46,328 nucleotides of DNA. Origin: Bacteroidales bacterium (lineage in GTDB: Bacteria; Bacteroidota; Bacteroidia; Bacteroidales; Muribaculaceae). Location: assembly GCA_030531495.1 (NCBI GenBank), contig JAUNNJ010000010.1, positions 1-46,328 of the forward strand, given 5' to 3'. Below the pieces are notes generated by a model. The model saw only the letters and a program-made list of their open reading frames with translations, was not told the DNA's origin and made no database searches. Positions 1 through 8,459 of the stretch are shown here, one piece after another. The position numbers were made by a program, and so were the translations under genes. Position 1 is the first letter of the stretch; every line of letters starts with the position of its first letter.

Positions 1-203
1 TACTGGGCTCCGGGGAGGTATTTTGTGCTATTACGAGTTTTACCGGACAGCAATAAAAGGAATTCAAGATTGAGACTATTGTACTGAACAGCATCCAGAA
101 TGATCTTCTGCATGACAGCAGGGAAGACATCCAGAGGGAAACCGCAGTCATCCACATGCTCCACCTCTTTGCGGATGGCATTACATACATCTAATGTATT
201 CAT
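1..203 (-). CDS. DUF3987-like primase/helicase-type protein, N-terminal fragment (runs off the window)
   Basis: Only the first 67 codons are visible, from the ATG at 203-201; the rest lies beyond position 1. The visible peptide begins MNTLDVCNAIRKEVEHV and has a segment FPLDVFPAVMQKII followed by a helical stretch. This resembles the start of DUF3987 proteins, primase/helicase-like replication proteins of Bacteroidetes mobile elements, where a FPlxxFP-type motif precedes the core. The start lies 13 bases after the stop of the HTH gene, so the two are probably cotranscribed. The gap between them is an alternating CG run. The assignment rests on a short segment and the neighbourhood, so it is tentative. 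Confidence 0.5.
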   Translation of the reverse strand, partial: MNTLDVCNAIRKEVEHVDDCGFPLDVFPAVMQKIILDAVQYNSLNLEFLLLLSGKTRNSTKYLPGAQ

Positions 204-215
204 ACGCGCGCGTTA

Positions 216-503
216 TTATAAAGATGTGTTGTTGTGGGAATGCGCCTTGTAGTCGTAGTTGTCTATCTCTTCCTTAAGATAGAGGACGCGACGACCACGA
301 CGAACAGAGTGGATGTCGCCAAGCTTCTCATGTCGCCAGACGGTAATCTCGTCAACATGCCACTTGGCAGCAACCTCCTTTCGGGTATAGAACTCGGAAT
401 CTGGAGCATTCTCCTCTTCCTTAAATGCGCGTAATGCGTTCATTACAGATTCGTGAATAATCTCTGAGAGTTCATCACGATGTAAAACTATGATATTGTC
501 CAT
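216..503 (-). CDS. Excisionase-like helix-turn-helix protein
   Basis: This 95-residue protein has a C-terminal HTH_17/MerR-like DNA-binding unit at about residues 39-85: FYTRKEVAAKWHV, then VTVWRHEK-type recognition-helix residues (here ITVWRHEK), then RRGRRVLYLKEEI forming the wing. The first 35 residues form an acidic helix. Such proteins act as excisionases or regulators in Bacteroidetes integrative elements. The gene sits just upstream of the DUF3987-like gene and is probably in its operon. A TAnnTTTG-type -7 box on the minus strand (585-592) would give a leader of about 80 nt. Confidence 0.8.
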   Translation of the reverse strand: MDNIIVLHRDELSEIIHESVMNALRAFKEEENAPDSEFYTRKEVAAKWHVDEITVWRHEKLGDIHSVRRGRRVLYLKEEIDNYDYKAHSHNNTSL

Positions 504-1016
504 AACTTTGAACTGTTTTTAGTGAATACTGTAGCGAGAAACACCCATGGATCCGGTGAGTGTTTTATCTCGTTTTTGACACTGCAAAGTTACGAATATT
601 AGCTAGTGGTGTTCTAATGTTTTTCTGTGGTATTTGCAATTATTTTACAGAGTTAAAATGTTGCATATTAGCCAATTATGGTCTGTTAATAAATGTAAAT
701 CCGTGGTTAAAGAGTTGAAATGCGTGGTCAGCCGGAACGCCGAGTTATGTCATGAGGCTTCAAAGAAGCATTTTGAGGTGAATTTTGACTGTAATGGGGG
801 GCGAAGAAACGACATGAACACACATTGTTATGGCTTGACATTGCAATATGTCAAACCTATGATGATGGGGTAACGATTAGTTACTGGAGGTAGCGTAGGA
901 AAACAAAAAAGAAGGCAACAACCTTAATTGGTCATTGTCTTCTTGACGATATTTGCCTGAAGAGTCAGGCTATGGGGTAAAGAATCGGTATTATGGCTGA
1001 AACGGATGATTCAACC
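504..1016. other. Intergenic region inside the element, no convincing gene
   Basis: This 513-bp stretch separates the HTH gene from the unknown gene pair. It contains a minus-strand -7 box (585-592, TAACTTTG on the minus strand) serving the HTH gene, and the terminator hairpin at 901-944. A 79-codon plus-strand frame (634-873, ATG at 658) exists, but it has no recognisable domain and no promoter I could see. It could hold the element's regulatory or transfer-origin DNA, but I found no repeat to support that. Confidence 0.5.
901..944 (-). terminator. Intrinsic terminator of the unknown gene pair
   Basis: On the minus strand the arms AAGAAGACAATGACC and GGTTGTTGCCTTCTT form an imperfect hairpin followed by TTTTTTGTTTT. 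It lies about 70 bp downstream of the stop at 1017. Confidence 0.7.
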
Positions 1017-1487
1017 TCAACAAGTCATCGCTTTTACTATTTCCTCGAATTTTTCTAGATTTTTCTTGAAAGAGACATTCTTCTTTGTCTCACTATTCAC
1101 GGCATCACGATAGTGACTTTTGAAATGGTCGTAACTGACATTCGCAATTTCCAGCATCATGATAATCCATTCCTTGCGGTATCGTTCCTTCAGTTCTTCT
1201 GTGTCCTCATTTTCATCCATGTAATGATTGAGAAACTTCTTGGGCAGTTTGAGGTAATTTCTGGACAGGTGATCAATGAGGTAGCAATATCGGCTCATTT
1301 CATCCTTCTTTATTGTGATTTTGGAATTCATGGCGTGCAGATTGAATACCTTGGTATATTGAAAACCATTGCTAAGTCGGAGTGGATTATCATCATTGAA
1401 GCACTGTAACAGGGCATAGCATACGGTAATGGATATAAGATCGTGCACACGGGATAGGGCAATCAGGTGTTGGCGCTCTGTACTCAT
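1017..1487 (-). CDS. Hypothetical protein (element cargo, second gene of pair)
   Basis: I do not recognise this 156-residue protein. It is predicted mostly helical, with basic and aromatic residues (RYCYLIDHLSRNYLKLPKKF near the middle) and a charged C-terminal tail. A GTG at 1493 is possible, but the ATG at 1487 is preferred. It overlaps the upstream stop codon as ATGA and is preceded by a GGAGAG ribosome-binding sequence, which is unusual for Bacteroidetes and suggests tight translational coupling with the 205-residue gene. A terminator follows at 901-944. No signal peptide, membrane segment or catalytic motif is visible. Confidence 0.75.
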   Translation of the reverse strand: MSTERQHLIALSRVHDLISITVCYALLQCFNDDNPLRLSNGFQYTKVFNLHAMNSKITIKKDEMSRYCYLIDHLSRNYLKLPKKFLNHYMDENEDTEELKERYRKEWIIMMLEIANVSYDHFKSHYRDAVNSETKKNVSFKKNLEKFEEIVKAMTC

Positions 1488-2101
1488 AGGCACTCTCCTT
1501 CCTTGTACTTGCTTATCAGATGAGTACAGACATCGTTTATACGGTTGACGAGAACAAAGAGCATTTCCAACTGGAAGAAATTAAATCCAGCAACATAGCA
1601 CTCCTTTTCTCGTTGGATAGCATACGCCTTATTCTGCTTGGCTTTGTGAATGTCGCGCAGCTCCATCAGGCGGTCACATTCGGCATCCATCTGCTTGAAC
1701 TCCTCTGAGTCACAATCCATGTAATCCATGCGGTCGGAAAGATGGCGCTTCTCTGTGTCAAGTTTTGCCCAAGCCTTTCCTTCCGTTTCTACTTCCAGCC
1801 TGTAAGGAGCAAGGTATGCCTTGCATTCCTCACGAGGATTGAAGGTAGACAGTACAGCCTCGTTGTCTGTATAGAATTGGATGAATAACTGGCAACAATT
1901 GCTCAATGGTAGTATGTCACCGGGCAGAATGTTATTGTCTCTGATATAGGTAGCCAAATCACTGACTTGCTCGTGTCTCTTGAAGAAATCAAAGAGAGAT
2001 ATTTTCTCTTCCATACTCACCTCCTCTTGGCGTATAATACGCAAGAGGATGGCTTGGACGGAAGATAGTCCTGTGACGAAATGTTTTATAAGGTCTTCCA
2101 T
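1484..2101 (-). CDS. Hypothetical protein (element cargo, first gene of pair)
   Basis: This 205-residue protein is not recognised. The N-terminal half is helical and the central part (about residues 115-165) is very rich in charged residues with several Cys (for example DYMDCDSEEFKQMDAECDRL), like a coiled coil. A hydrophobic helix follows (about 172-190). It starts at the ATG at 2101 and overlaps the next gene by 4 bases (ATGA). The pair is isolated between hairpins at 2131-2182 and 901-944, so it looks like a self-contained two-gene cargo module. Function is unknown; the coupling suggests the two products act together. Confidence 0.75.
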   Translation of the reverse strand: MEDLIKHFVTGLSSVQAILLRIIRQEEVSMEEKISLFDFFKRHEQVSDLATYIRDNNILPGDILPLSNCCQLFIQFYTDNEAVLSTFNPREECKAYLAPYRLEVETEGKAWAKLDTEKRHLSDRMDYMDCDSEEFKQMDAECDRLMELRDIHKAKQNKAYAIQREKECYVAGFNFFQLEMLFVLVNRINDVCTHLISKYKEGECL

Positions 2102-2130
2102 ATAGTTGCGGAGGATGGTTTTGAAATTGT

Positions 2131-2182
2131 AAAGGTGGCAACCGATAGAATGATTGTTCTGTTGGTTGCCACCTTTTTTGTT
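2131..2182. terminator. Long hairpin between the AAA-ATPase gene and the unknown pair
   Basis: Arms AAAGGTGGCAACC (2131-2143) and GGTTGCCACCTTT (2164-2176) are perfectly complementary with a 20-nt loop. On the plus strand a T-rich tract follows. On the minus strand the tract after the hairpin is weaker (TTTACAATTT). It probably ends transcription of the minus-strand AAA-ATPase gene that stops at 2196, but its strongest T tract points the other way. Confidence 0.6.
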
Positions 2183-2195
2183 TTGTATCTACTTG

Positions 2196-3773
2196 TTATC
2201 CGATTTTGTAGTCCTCAACATTGCGAGTCTCGCGAGAGATGTTCATTCCAATACGAATAATCTGCTGACCAGTGAGTGCGAATGGCAAAGCATAGTCCTT
2301 TCTCGAAATCTGACCAAGTGCATCCTGAGCAGAACCATCAAACTTGAATTCGATGACATAGCAGAACTTAGGGGTCTGGAGTACCATATCAATGCGTCCA
2401 TCACTGGTGTGGTATTCTGCTTGTACGTACATACCCAAGAGCTTGTGAAGCAACCATACCTGATTTTGGTAGTGGTTCTCCAGATCCTTAATCATTTCGT
2501 ATGGCGTATCAGCGAAGAGGGACTTGATGCGCAAAATGAACTGCTCAACATTGCCACGTTCCACATCCATTACGTAATTACGGATGTCGAATGCAGATTT
2601 CGATCTCTTGTTGTTGAGATAATATGGAATGAGGAATTTAGCGAAACCATCTTCAACCTCCTTATTAGGGAACCCCAGTTTATAAAGACCAAAACGTTCG
2701 TCGTAGCCTTTTATGGTCAAATATCCACTCTGATAGATAACTGGAATAGGATTTGTAGATTCTGAATCTACGCTATTAAGCACATCGCTGTCAACTTCAG
2801 AATGTTCCATATCTTCAAGATTATAATCATGAAGAACAAGCAATGTGGCAAGATACGTAGGTGTACCTGTCTCAAACCAATAGCTGCCAAAATCTTTCTT
2901 CTTTAAGGTGTTAAGTACACTAAATGGATTATACATTCCCTCTGACTCTTTCATGAAATGATAGCCATCGTATAGATTACGTAATTTCCCTGTACACTCT
3001 TCATAAGAAAGTTTCTTGGCTTCTGCAAGACTTTCGATAGCTGGACGAAGTTGTGAATGCAGTTCTGATTCCGTTATACCACAAATGCTGTAGAATCGTC
3101 CATCCATGGACATATCTTCAAGATTGTTGAGGTCGCTGAATACACTGACTTTGCCGAATTTTGTTACTCCAGTCAGGAATGCAAATTTTATGCATCCGTC
3201 CATTGATTTTAGAGCACCGTAGAAACTCTTCAGTGTACTGCGGAATACATTTTGTAACTCTTTATTGCCAATAGCTTGAAGTAGTGGCTTGTCGTATTCG
3301 TCAACGAGAATGACAACCTGCTTTCCTGTTTTTTCGTATGCAGCTTTAATAACACGCTCAAATCTTGTAGCGTATGTGTATTTCTCAAAACCTGTAGGAT
3401 ATTTAGATTCCCATTCCTGGAGATTAGATTCCAACTTTTGCAGAAGTATTTCTTTGGTTGAATACTCCTCCGTGTTTAGGTCTAGGTGCATAATCGGATA
3501 AGAATCCCAACTCCAATTTACACTCTTGTCAGTAGCAATGAACAGAGGATTACCGATTGTACCATCAAAATACTGCTTCTTACCTTCAAAGAAAGCCTGA
3601 ATTGTGGACATGAGCAATGACTTTCCAAACCTGCGAGGACGGGAAAGGAAATAGTATTTGCCCTCATTAACCATTTTCCAGACTAACGAGGTTTTATCAA
3701 TATATATGTAGCCATCATTTCGTAGACTTTCAAAATCTTGTATTCCTACTGGCAGTTTCATTGTATTGCTCAT
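2196..3773 (-). CDS. AAA-ATPase-like protein with C-terminal PD-(D/E)XK nuclease-like domain
   Basis: The 525-residue protein belongs to the family pairing an AAA-ATPase-like domain (PF09820) with a PD-(D/E)XK nuclease superfamily domain (PF08011), found in many copies in Bacteroidetes. Near residues 40-60, FLSRPRRFGKS is the variant Walker A loop. VVILVDEYDKPLL near residue 155 is Walker B. At the C-terminus, GRIDMV followed by YVIEFKF gives the D...ExK nuclease-like residues. Two in-frame codons (TTG at 3779) precede the ATG at 3773, which fits the family start (MSNTMKLPVGIQDFE). A minus-strand -7 box lies at 3828-3835. The cellular role of the family is not established. It may be independent cargo within the element. 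Confidence 0.85.
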   Translation of the reverse strand: MSNTMKLPVGIQDFESLRNDGYIYIDKTSLVWKMVNEGKYYFLSRPRRFGKSLLMSTIQAFFEGKKQYFDGTIGNPLFIATDKSVNWSWDSYPIMHLDLNTEEYSTKEILLQKLESNLQEWESKYPTGFEKYTYATRFERVIKAAYEKTGKQVVILVDEYDKPLLQAIGNKELQNVFRSTLKSFYGALKSMDGCIKFAFLTGVTKFGKVSVFSDLNNLEDMSMDGRFYSICGITESELHSQLRPAIESLAEAKKLSYEECTGKLRNLYDGYHFMKESEGMYNPFSVLNTLKKKDFGSYWFETGTPTYLATLLVLHDYNLEDMEHSEVDSDVLNSVDSESTNPIPVIYQSGYLTIKGYDERFGLYKLGFPNKEVEDGFAKFLIPYYLNNKRSKSAFDIRNYVMDVERGNVEQFILRIKSLFADTPYEMIKDLENHYQNQVWLLHKLLGMYVQAEYHTSDGRIDMVLQTPKFCYVIEFKFDGSAQDALGQISRKDYALPFALTGQQIIRIGMNISRETRNVEDYKIG

Positions 3774-3980
3774 ATTCAATTATATCGAAGATTTTTTAGC
3801 GTCTGTCGTTTACAGCGCTTTGCGCTGCAAAGATATGACTTTTTTATGGATTATTGCGCAAATAGTTCTTGTCATCCATGAATTTTTATGATTTTTTGTG
3901 TAATAATTGCCGTTATTGCCAGATTTTTGTACCATTCTTGCGCCATTTCCCAATTCAATGTTCTTTGTTTATTGACATTG

Positions 3981-5336
3981 TTACTGCATAAATCCATTCA
4001 TTTCTTTTTCTGCAACAACCGCTTTTTCAGCAGCATTAAGTTTTAGGTATCTTCGTAGTCCTTCTTCCCTGGCATGTCCCGTTATTGCAATTATGGATGA
4101 CAATGGAACGCCAGCCTTGTATGCGTTCGTTGCGAAAGAACGTCTTGCTGTATGTGATGTAACCAGGTCGCAGAATCTATAGCCACCCTTTGCTGAACGA
4201 TGAAGGTTTTCAATTTGAGGTGTCCATGTCCACCCCATAATCTCGCATATAATATGTACATAGTCGTTCAATGTGGAATCGCACATTTTGGGCATCCTGC
4301 CATTGTATCTGTTAAGTATGTCTCGAACACGCTTGTCCAACGGAATCATAACGGTCTTCTTTGTCTTGACCTGCTTTACTTTCAAAAAAATTATATCGTT
4401 GACAACGACAATCATATCATTGCTGTATCTAAGATAGTCAGACACTCGTTGACCAGTCAGACAACCTGCAATAAATATGTCGCGTGCGTGTTCCATTGTT
4501 CTTATCATGCTGTCCAAATATATGAAGTCATGGTCTTTAAGATCATATTCTCTCATCCATATCTCCTTGAATTTTTCAGTGGATTCTGGTGAGCGAAGAT
4601 TGTAGTTCCGCATCTCCTCGATCTGTTCTACTGTCAGATATACAGCATTGGTAATGAGTCTCGTGGGAACAAAATTCGGATTCAGGAAAATATCATTCTT
4701 GGTCAGCTTGTTCACGAAAGCCAGCCGAAGAATCCTACACATGCTTCCAAAGTCGTTGGCAATTACATTTTGAGAGTAATTTCTTGCGTTACACCATCTT
4801 ATATATTTTTGTTGGAAGGTCATATCCATTTCATCAAAGGTTACCCGTTCATTTTCTTTCTCGTATTGTGTGAACTTGTTGTAAAAGTGAATGATGTCCT
4901 TTATATATCCTTTGGTAAGAGGTGTTGATTTCCCTTGTTTAAGGATTTTCCCGTCCTTCGCGTCCGTTACATATTGTTCTAAAAGTACGGAAAAGTATTT
5001 GTCCTTACAATTGATGACTTTGTTCTCGGCAGGTACGAAAACATTCTGCTCTCTGATCTTCTTGATGTCACTTGCAACAGTCTGAGGGTCAAATGAGTTT
5101 TCCAAACAAGTTTTTATCTGATCGAGAATAAATTGAAAATGGCTGAAACTGATATTCAGTGTAGGTAGCCAATCAGTTGGATTGAATTTACCAGAACGAT
5201 AGCTTTCCCATTCGGAAGGAAGAATTTTGAAGCCTATGGCAATTTTCTTGTCCTCCGAATAATGTCTGACGCGAGCATATATGCTGACATAATCTACTCC
5301 GTCCTGTCCTTTTACGTTCCTTGTGAAGTATTTCAT
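3981..5336 (-). CDS. Tyrosine recombinase/integrase (second of tandem pair)
   Basis: This 451-residue integrase has an N-terminal arm-binding region, a SAM-like core-binding domain (about 110-220) and a C-terminal catalytic domain. Catalytic residues are all visible: R297 in TGQRVSDY, a beta-hairpin lysine in VKTKKTV near 325, H395 and R398 in SHTARRS, H421 in TGHA, and Y430 in RRYLKLN. It should therefore be active in site-specific strand exchange. It starts 2 bp after the stop of the neighbouring integrase, so the two are cotranscribed. The two proteins are clearly paralogous but diverged. Confidence 0.95.
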   Translation of the reverse strand: MKYFTRNVKGQDGVDYVSIYARVRHYSEDKKIAIGFKILPSEWESYRSGKFNPTDWLPTLNISFSHFQFILDQIKTCLENSFDPQTVASDIKKIREQNVFVPAENKVINCKDKYFSVLLEQYVTDAKDGKILKQGKSTPLTKGYIKDIIHFYNKFTQYEKENERVTFDEMDMTFQQKYIRWCNARNYSQNVIANDFGSMCRILRLAFVNKLTKNDIFLNPNFVPTRLITNAVYLTVEQIEEMRNYNLRSPESTEKFKEIWMREYDLKDHDFIYLDSMIRTMEHARDIFIAGCLTGQRVSDYLRYSNDMIVVVNDIIFLKVKQVKTKKTVMIPLDKRVRDILNRYNGRMPKMCDSTLNDYVHIICEIMGWTWTPQIENLHRSAKGGYRFCDLVTSHTARRSFATNAYKAGVPLSSIIAITGHAREEGLRRYLKLNAAEKAVVAEKEMNGFMQ

Positions 5337-5338
5337 AA

Positions 5339-6700
5339 CTACATCTGTATAAATCCTTTGAAGTTCTCTGCTGCTATAGTTGCCTTTTCCTGGACATCAA
5401 GTCTCATGTATGTTCTGAAGCTCCGCTCTGATGCGTGTCCTGTTACAGCTATGATTGAAGCAATGCTGATACCTGCTGCATAAGCATTTGTCGCAAAACT
5501 TCTACGCGCCGTGTGGGTCGTGAGCATGTCACAGACACGCAACTGATCTATGTTCTCATAAGTAGCAAACTTGGCGACTTCCGTCCAACCAAGGAACTCT
5601 CCAAGTAAATGCAGATGGTTGCGGAATGTACAGATACATATATATGGCAATTTGCCGTTGTATTTGTCAAGTATTTCCTTGACGCGATTGTCGAGTGGTA
5701 TATAGACCTCTTTCTTTGTCTTCTTCTGCCTTAGTTTGATGAACTGCTTGTCATTAAGAGTGACAATCATGTCGCTGCTTATTCTGCTATAGTCAGAATG
5801 TCTCTGACCTGTTAGGCATCCGACAATGAATACATCTCTTGCTTCGTTAATGAATTTCATGAACTTCCATTCAAACTGCGGAAGTGGTTTTTCTCTTCCT
5901 TCATTCTGTTTGTATCTCTTTACATAGCCTTGTAGGATTTCCTTTGACGAGAGGTCAAGTTTCATCATCTGGTCGATCTGTTCTGGATTTAGGAATATTT
6001 CATCGACCTCTTCCCGGCAGGGGACAAACTGAGGGTTCTGGTGGTCAAGGTTCGTGGTTTTCTTTTCAAGATACGCAACTTGCATGATTGTGCGGATTGC
6101 TGACAATCTTGTTGCAATGGTGTTGGGTTTGAGCCCGAGATCTCTTAGATACTTGATGAACAGTCTTTGGAACAACATTGTAACATCATCAAGTCTAAGC
6201 CTTTTCTTGTTGGCGACTTCAAATCCCTTTATTTTCTTCAATAAGTCCTCTACGTTATTGATATAACCATCGCTTACACGTGTGGAGTGACGCTGCTTGG
6301 TGCGTACCCCAGTCTTCAATTCATCAATATAGGTGGTAAGATAGTCACGTAATAGAATGTCCTTGGGCTTGTTTGCTGCAAGTGCTTCTACAGAGGTCTT
6401 GTTTATGTTTGAATAGATTATACTATGAATAACAGAAGGAGCCTGGTCGGGGATGAAACTTTCTTCAAGGCTGTGCTTTATCCGCATCAGCATGTTTGCA
6501 AATTGCCCGTATCTGATGCCGAGACTCGTCATCAGTGCAGACGATGTATACTTGAGTGACTTGTACTTTAGCCACTCATGTTCCTTTATCTTGATGCCGA
6601 GGCTCATCTTGTAAACCTTCCCCTCGTATCTTACTCGTGCACGTAAGCTCCCGTACTCTTCGTGCCCTTTCTTTTGAGATTTTACAAATACGTAATCCAT
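5339..6700 (-). CDS. Tyrosine recombinase/integrase (first of tandem pair, element edge)
   Basis: This 453-residue integrase has the same domain order as its downstream neighbour. Catalytic residues are R300 (TGQRHSDY), a lysine at about 327-330 (KKTKKEV), H396/R399 (THTARRS), H422 (TGHAS) and Y431 (RTYMRLD). It is the gene nearest the inferred right end of the element, the usual place for the integrase that recognises the adjacent attachment site. A minus-strand -7 box (CAAAGATA on the plus strand, 6809-6816) lies about 110 bp upstream. No truncation is seen. Confidence 0.95.
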   Translation of the reverse strand: MDYVFVKSQKKGHEEYGSLRARVRYEGKVYKMSLGIKIKEHEWLKYKSLKYTSSALMTSLGIRYGQFANMLMRIKHSLEESFIPDQAPSVIHSIIYSNINKTSVEALAANKPKDILLRDYLTTYIDELKTGVRTKQRHSTRVSDGYINNVEDLLKKIKGFEVANKKRLRLDDVTMLFQRLFIKYLRDLGLKPNTIATRLSAIRTIMQVAYLEKKTTNLDHQNPQFVPCREEVDEIFLNPEQIDQMMKLDLSSKEILQGYVKRYKQNEGREKPLPQFEWKFMKFINEARDVFIVGCLTGQRHSDYSRISSDMIVTLNDKQFIKLRQKKTKKEVYIPLDNRVKEILDKYNGKLPYICICTFRNHLHLLGEFLGWTEVAKFATYENIDQLRVCDMLTTHTARRSFATNAYAAGISIASIIAVTGHASERSFRTYMRLDVQEKATIAAENFKGFIQM

Positions 6701-6979
6701 GTTTTATGTATCTTGAATGGTGGATTCTTGAAGCAAATAGAACCATATTAAGCTCTATTGCCTTTTGGATTTTTCAGGTTGCTATACACAGAGATTTCTT
6801 TCTGGCTGCAAAGATACACAAAATATTTCAAAACGGGAACATTTGGTACTTCTAAAATTAAATTTTATGAAAAATTAGGGATTTGCATCAATTGTTGAAA
6901 ATTACATAAATACTTTATAACGAGTGGTAATGCAATTGTTCGATATTGCAAGAATTTACAATATAGCTGCCTGGCTCAT

Positions 6980-8197
6980 ATGTCGGATGAGGGCATGGAG
7001 CAAAAATATGTGAAGGAGGCTTTCGACACTAATTGGGTGGTGCCTCTGGGACCTAATGTGAATGGGTTTGAGAAAGACCTTGAGGAGTTTGTAGGTGAAG
7101 ATAAGCGCGTGGTGGCTTTATCTGCTGGCACGGCTGCCGTTCACCTCTCGCTGGTGGCATGCGGTGTGAAGCCTGGCGATGAAGTTATCGTGCAGTCGTT
7201 CACTTTCTGCGCATCCTCCCATCCCATCACTTATGTGAGCGCAACACCTGTGTTTGTTGATTCGGAACCTGACACATGGAATATGGACCCAGATTTGCTT
7301 GAAGAGGCTATTAAAGACAGAATCGCAAAAACAGGACGCAAACCGAAAGCTATTATACCTGTTGCGCTATATGGTATGCCTTATAATTGCGACCGAATAA
7401 TGGAGATTGCTAATCGCTACGAAATACCTGTAATTGAAGATGCTGCAGAAGGTTTCGGTTCAAAATTCAATGGTCAAGTATTAGGTACATTTGGACGCTA
7501 TGGGGTGTTGTCGTTTAATGGCAACAAGATGATTACTACCAGCGGTGGTGGCGCACTTGTTACTGAAAACGAGGACGCTTGGCGTGAAATCATGATGTAC
7601 GCCACACAATATCGTGAGAGTTATCCTTACTACCAACACGAAAAGGTGGGTTACAACTATCGCATGAGCAATGTGTGTGCGGGGATTGGACGTGGCCAAA
7701 TGACAATTGTTGATGAGCATATCGCACACCACAAACGTGTGCAAGCTCTGTACGAGGAACTATTGAAAGATGTGGAGGGAGTGAGTGTGCACTCTCAACC
7801 TGCGACAGGCGAATATGATTCTAACTATTGGCTATGTACTATCACTCTTGACCCATCATTGCGTGTCAAGGGACAAGAAAAGGCCTACAAAGCTATCGTT
7901 ACGGGGGCTGTTGGAGGAGCTGCGGGGGTAATTCATGCTGCAGAATCTGCTACTACCGACTGCCAGCCAAACGAGAATGTGGAAGCAATGCGCGTTTGGC
8001 TTGATGCTGCCCAAGTTGAAGCACGCCCTGTTTGGAAACCTATGCACAAACAGCCTGTGTATCAAAACGCACCTGCATATGTGAATGGTGTAAGCGAATC
8101 TATTTTCAAAATTGGCATGTGTCTTCCCGCAGGTCCATGCGTCACCGACGATGACGTTAAATACATTGTAGACTGCATTAAAGCTGCAATTGAATAA
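6980..8197 (+). CDS. DegT/DnrJ/EryC1/StrS-family PLP aminotransferase, probably 5'-truncated at element junction
   Basis: The protein (405 residues from the ATG at 6980) is a type-I-fold PLP sugar aminotransferase of the kind that makes amino-sugar nucleotides for surface polysaccharide. It has EDAAEG with D154 for the PLP ring nitrogen, and K183 in SFNGNKMITTSGGG as the Schiff-base lysine. Near residue 210 are YYQHEKVGYNYRMSN residues. An insertion of about 40 residues (about 293-335) makes it slightly longer than usual. Codons just upstream read CLAHMS in frame, which fits the family N-terminus, but further upstream there is no start codon and a stop lies at 6896-6898. The original start appears lost to the integrative element. 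Whether ATG 6980 gives a working protein is unknown. Confidence 0.85.
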   Translation: MSDEGMEQKYVKEAFDTNWVVPLGPNVNGFEKDLEEFVGEDKRVVALSAGTAAVHLSLVACGVKPGDEVIVQSFTFCASSHPITYVSATPVFVDSEPDTWNMDPDLLEEAIKDRIAKTGRKPKAIIPVALYGMPYNCDRIMEIANRYEIPVIEDAAEGFGSKFNGQVLGTFGRYGVLSFNGNKMITTSGGGALVTENEDAWREIMMYATQYRESYPYYQHEKVGYNYRMSNVCAGIGRGQMTIVDEHIAHHKRVQALYEELLKDVEGVSVHSQPATGEYDSNYWLCTITLDPSLRVKGQEKAYKAIVTGAVGGAAGVIHAAESATTDCQPNENVEAMRVWLDAAQVEARPVWKPMHKQPVYQNAPAYVNGVSESIFKIGMCLPAGPCVTDDDVKYIVDCIKAAIE

Positions 8198-8277
8198 CTT
8201 ATATTGTTGACGGGAATTTCTTGCTTCAATTCATATTTGACCAAATTGAATCAGTAAAATAAAACAAGGCATATATA

Positions 8278-8314
8278 AAAATAAGGCGGCCACATCACCA
8301 AAAGATGCGGCCGC
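8278..8314 (-). terminator. Intrinsic terminator after tRNA-Ala
   Basis: On the minus strand GCGGCCGCATC pairs with GATGTGGCCGC (11 bp with one G-U, 7-nt loop), followed by CTTATTTTTA. It lies just downstream of the tRNA and in the tail-to-tail gap with the aminotransferase gene. Confidence 0.8.
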
Positions 8315-8328
8315 GTTGTTTGATTGGG

Positions 8329-8401
8329 TGGAGTATAGCGGACTTGAACCGCTCACCTCAACACTGCCAGTGTTGCGCTCTGCCAGATGAGCTAATACCC
8401 C
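8329..8401 (-). tRNA. tRNA-Ala (anticodon GGC)
   Basis: The 73-nt sequence folds as a cloverleaf: acceptor GGGGTAT/ATACTCC, D stem GCTC/GAGC, anticodon stem CAACA/TGTTG with loop CTGGCAG (anticodon GGC, reading GCC), and T stem AGCGG/CCGCT with loop TTCAAGT. The acceptor has the G3-U70 pair that identifies alanine tRNAs, with discriminator A73. The 3' CCA is not encoded, as is usual in Bacteroidetes. Confidence 0.97.
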
Positions 8402-8459
8402 ATATTTTTTGCAAATATAAGCAATGAAATCTATAATTGCATAAAAAATTTGCGATTTT

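Larger units (their letters stand above)
1..6965. mobile_element. Integrative element, right-hand portion (partial)
   Basis: All genes here lie on the minus strand: a DUF3987-like replication protein start, an excisionase-like HTH protein, two unrecognised genes, an AAA-ATPase/nuclease-like gene and two tandem tyrosine recombinases. Recombinases at the edge with an excisionase-like gene and primase-like gene behind them is a known layout of Bacteroidetes integrative elements. The left end is outside the window. The right boundary is inferred at about 6,965, because the next gene (aminotransferase) keeps family-like sequence only from about that point. No attachment-site repeat could be identified from one end alone. 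Confidence 0.7.

Noticed and set aside
634-873. 79-codon plus-strand ORF in the element
   Set aside because: No domain, no promoter and odd composition; probably chance in an intergenic region.
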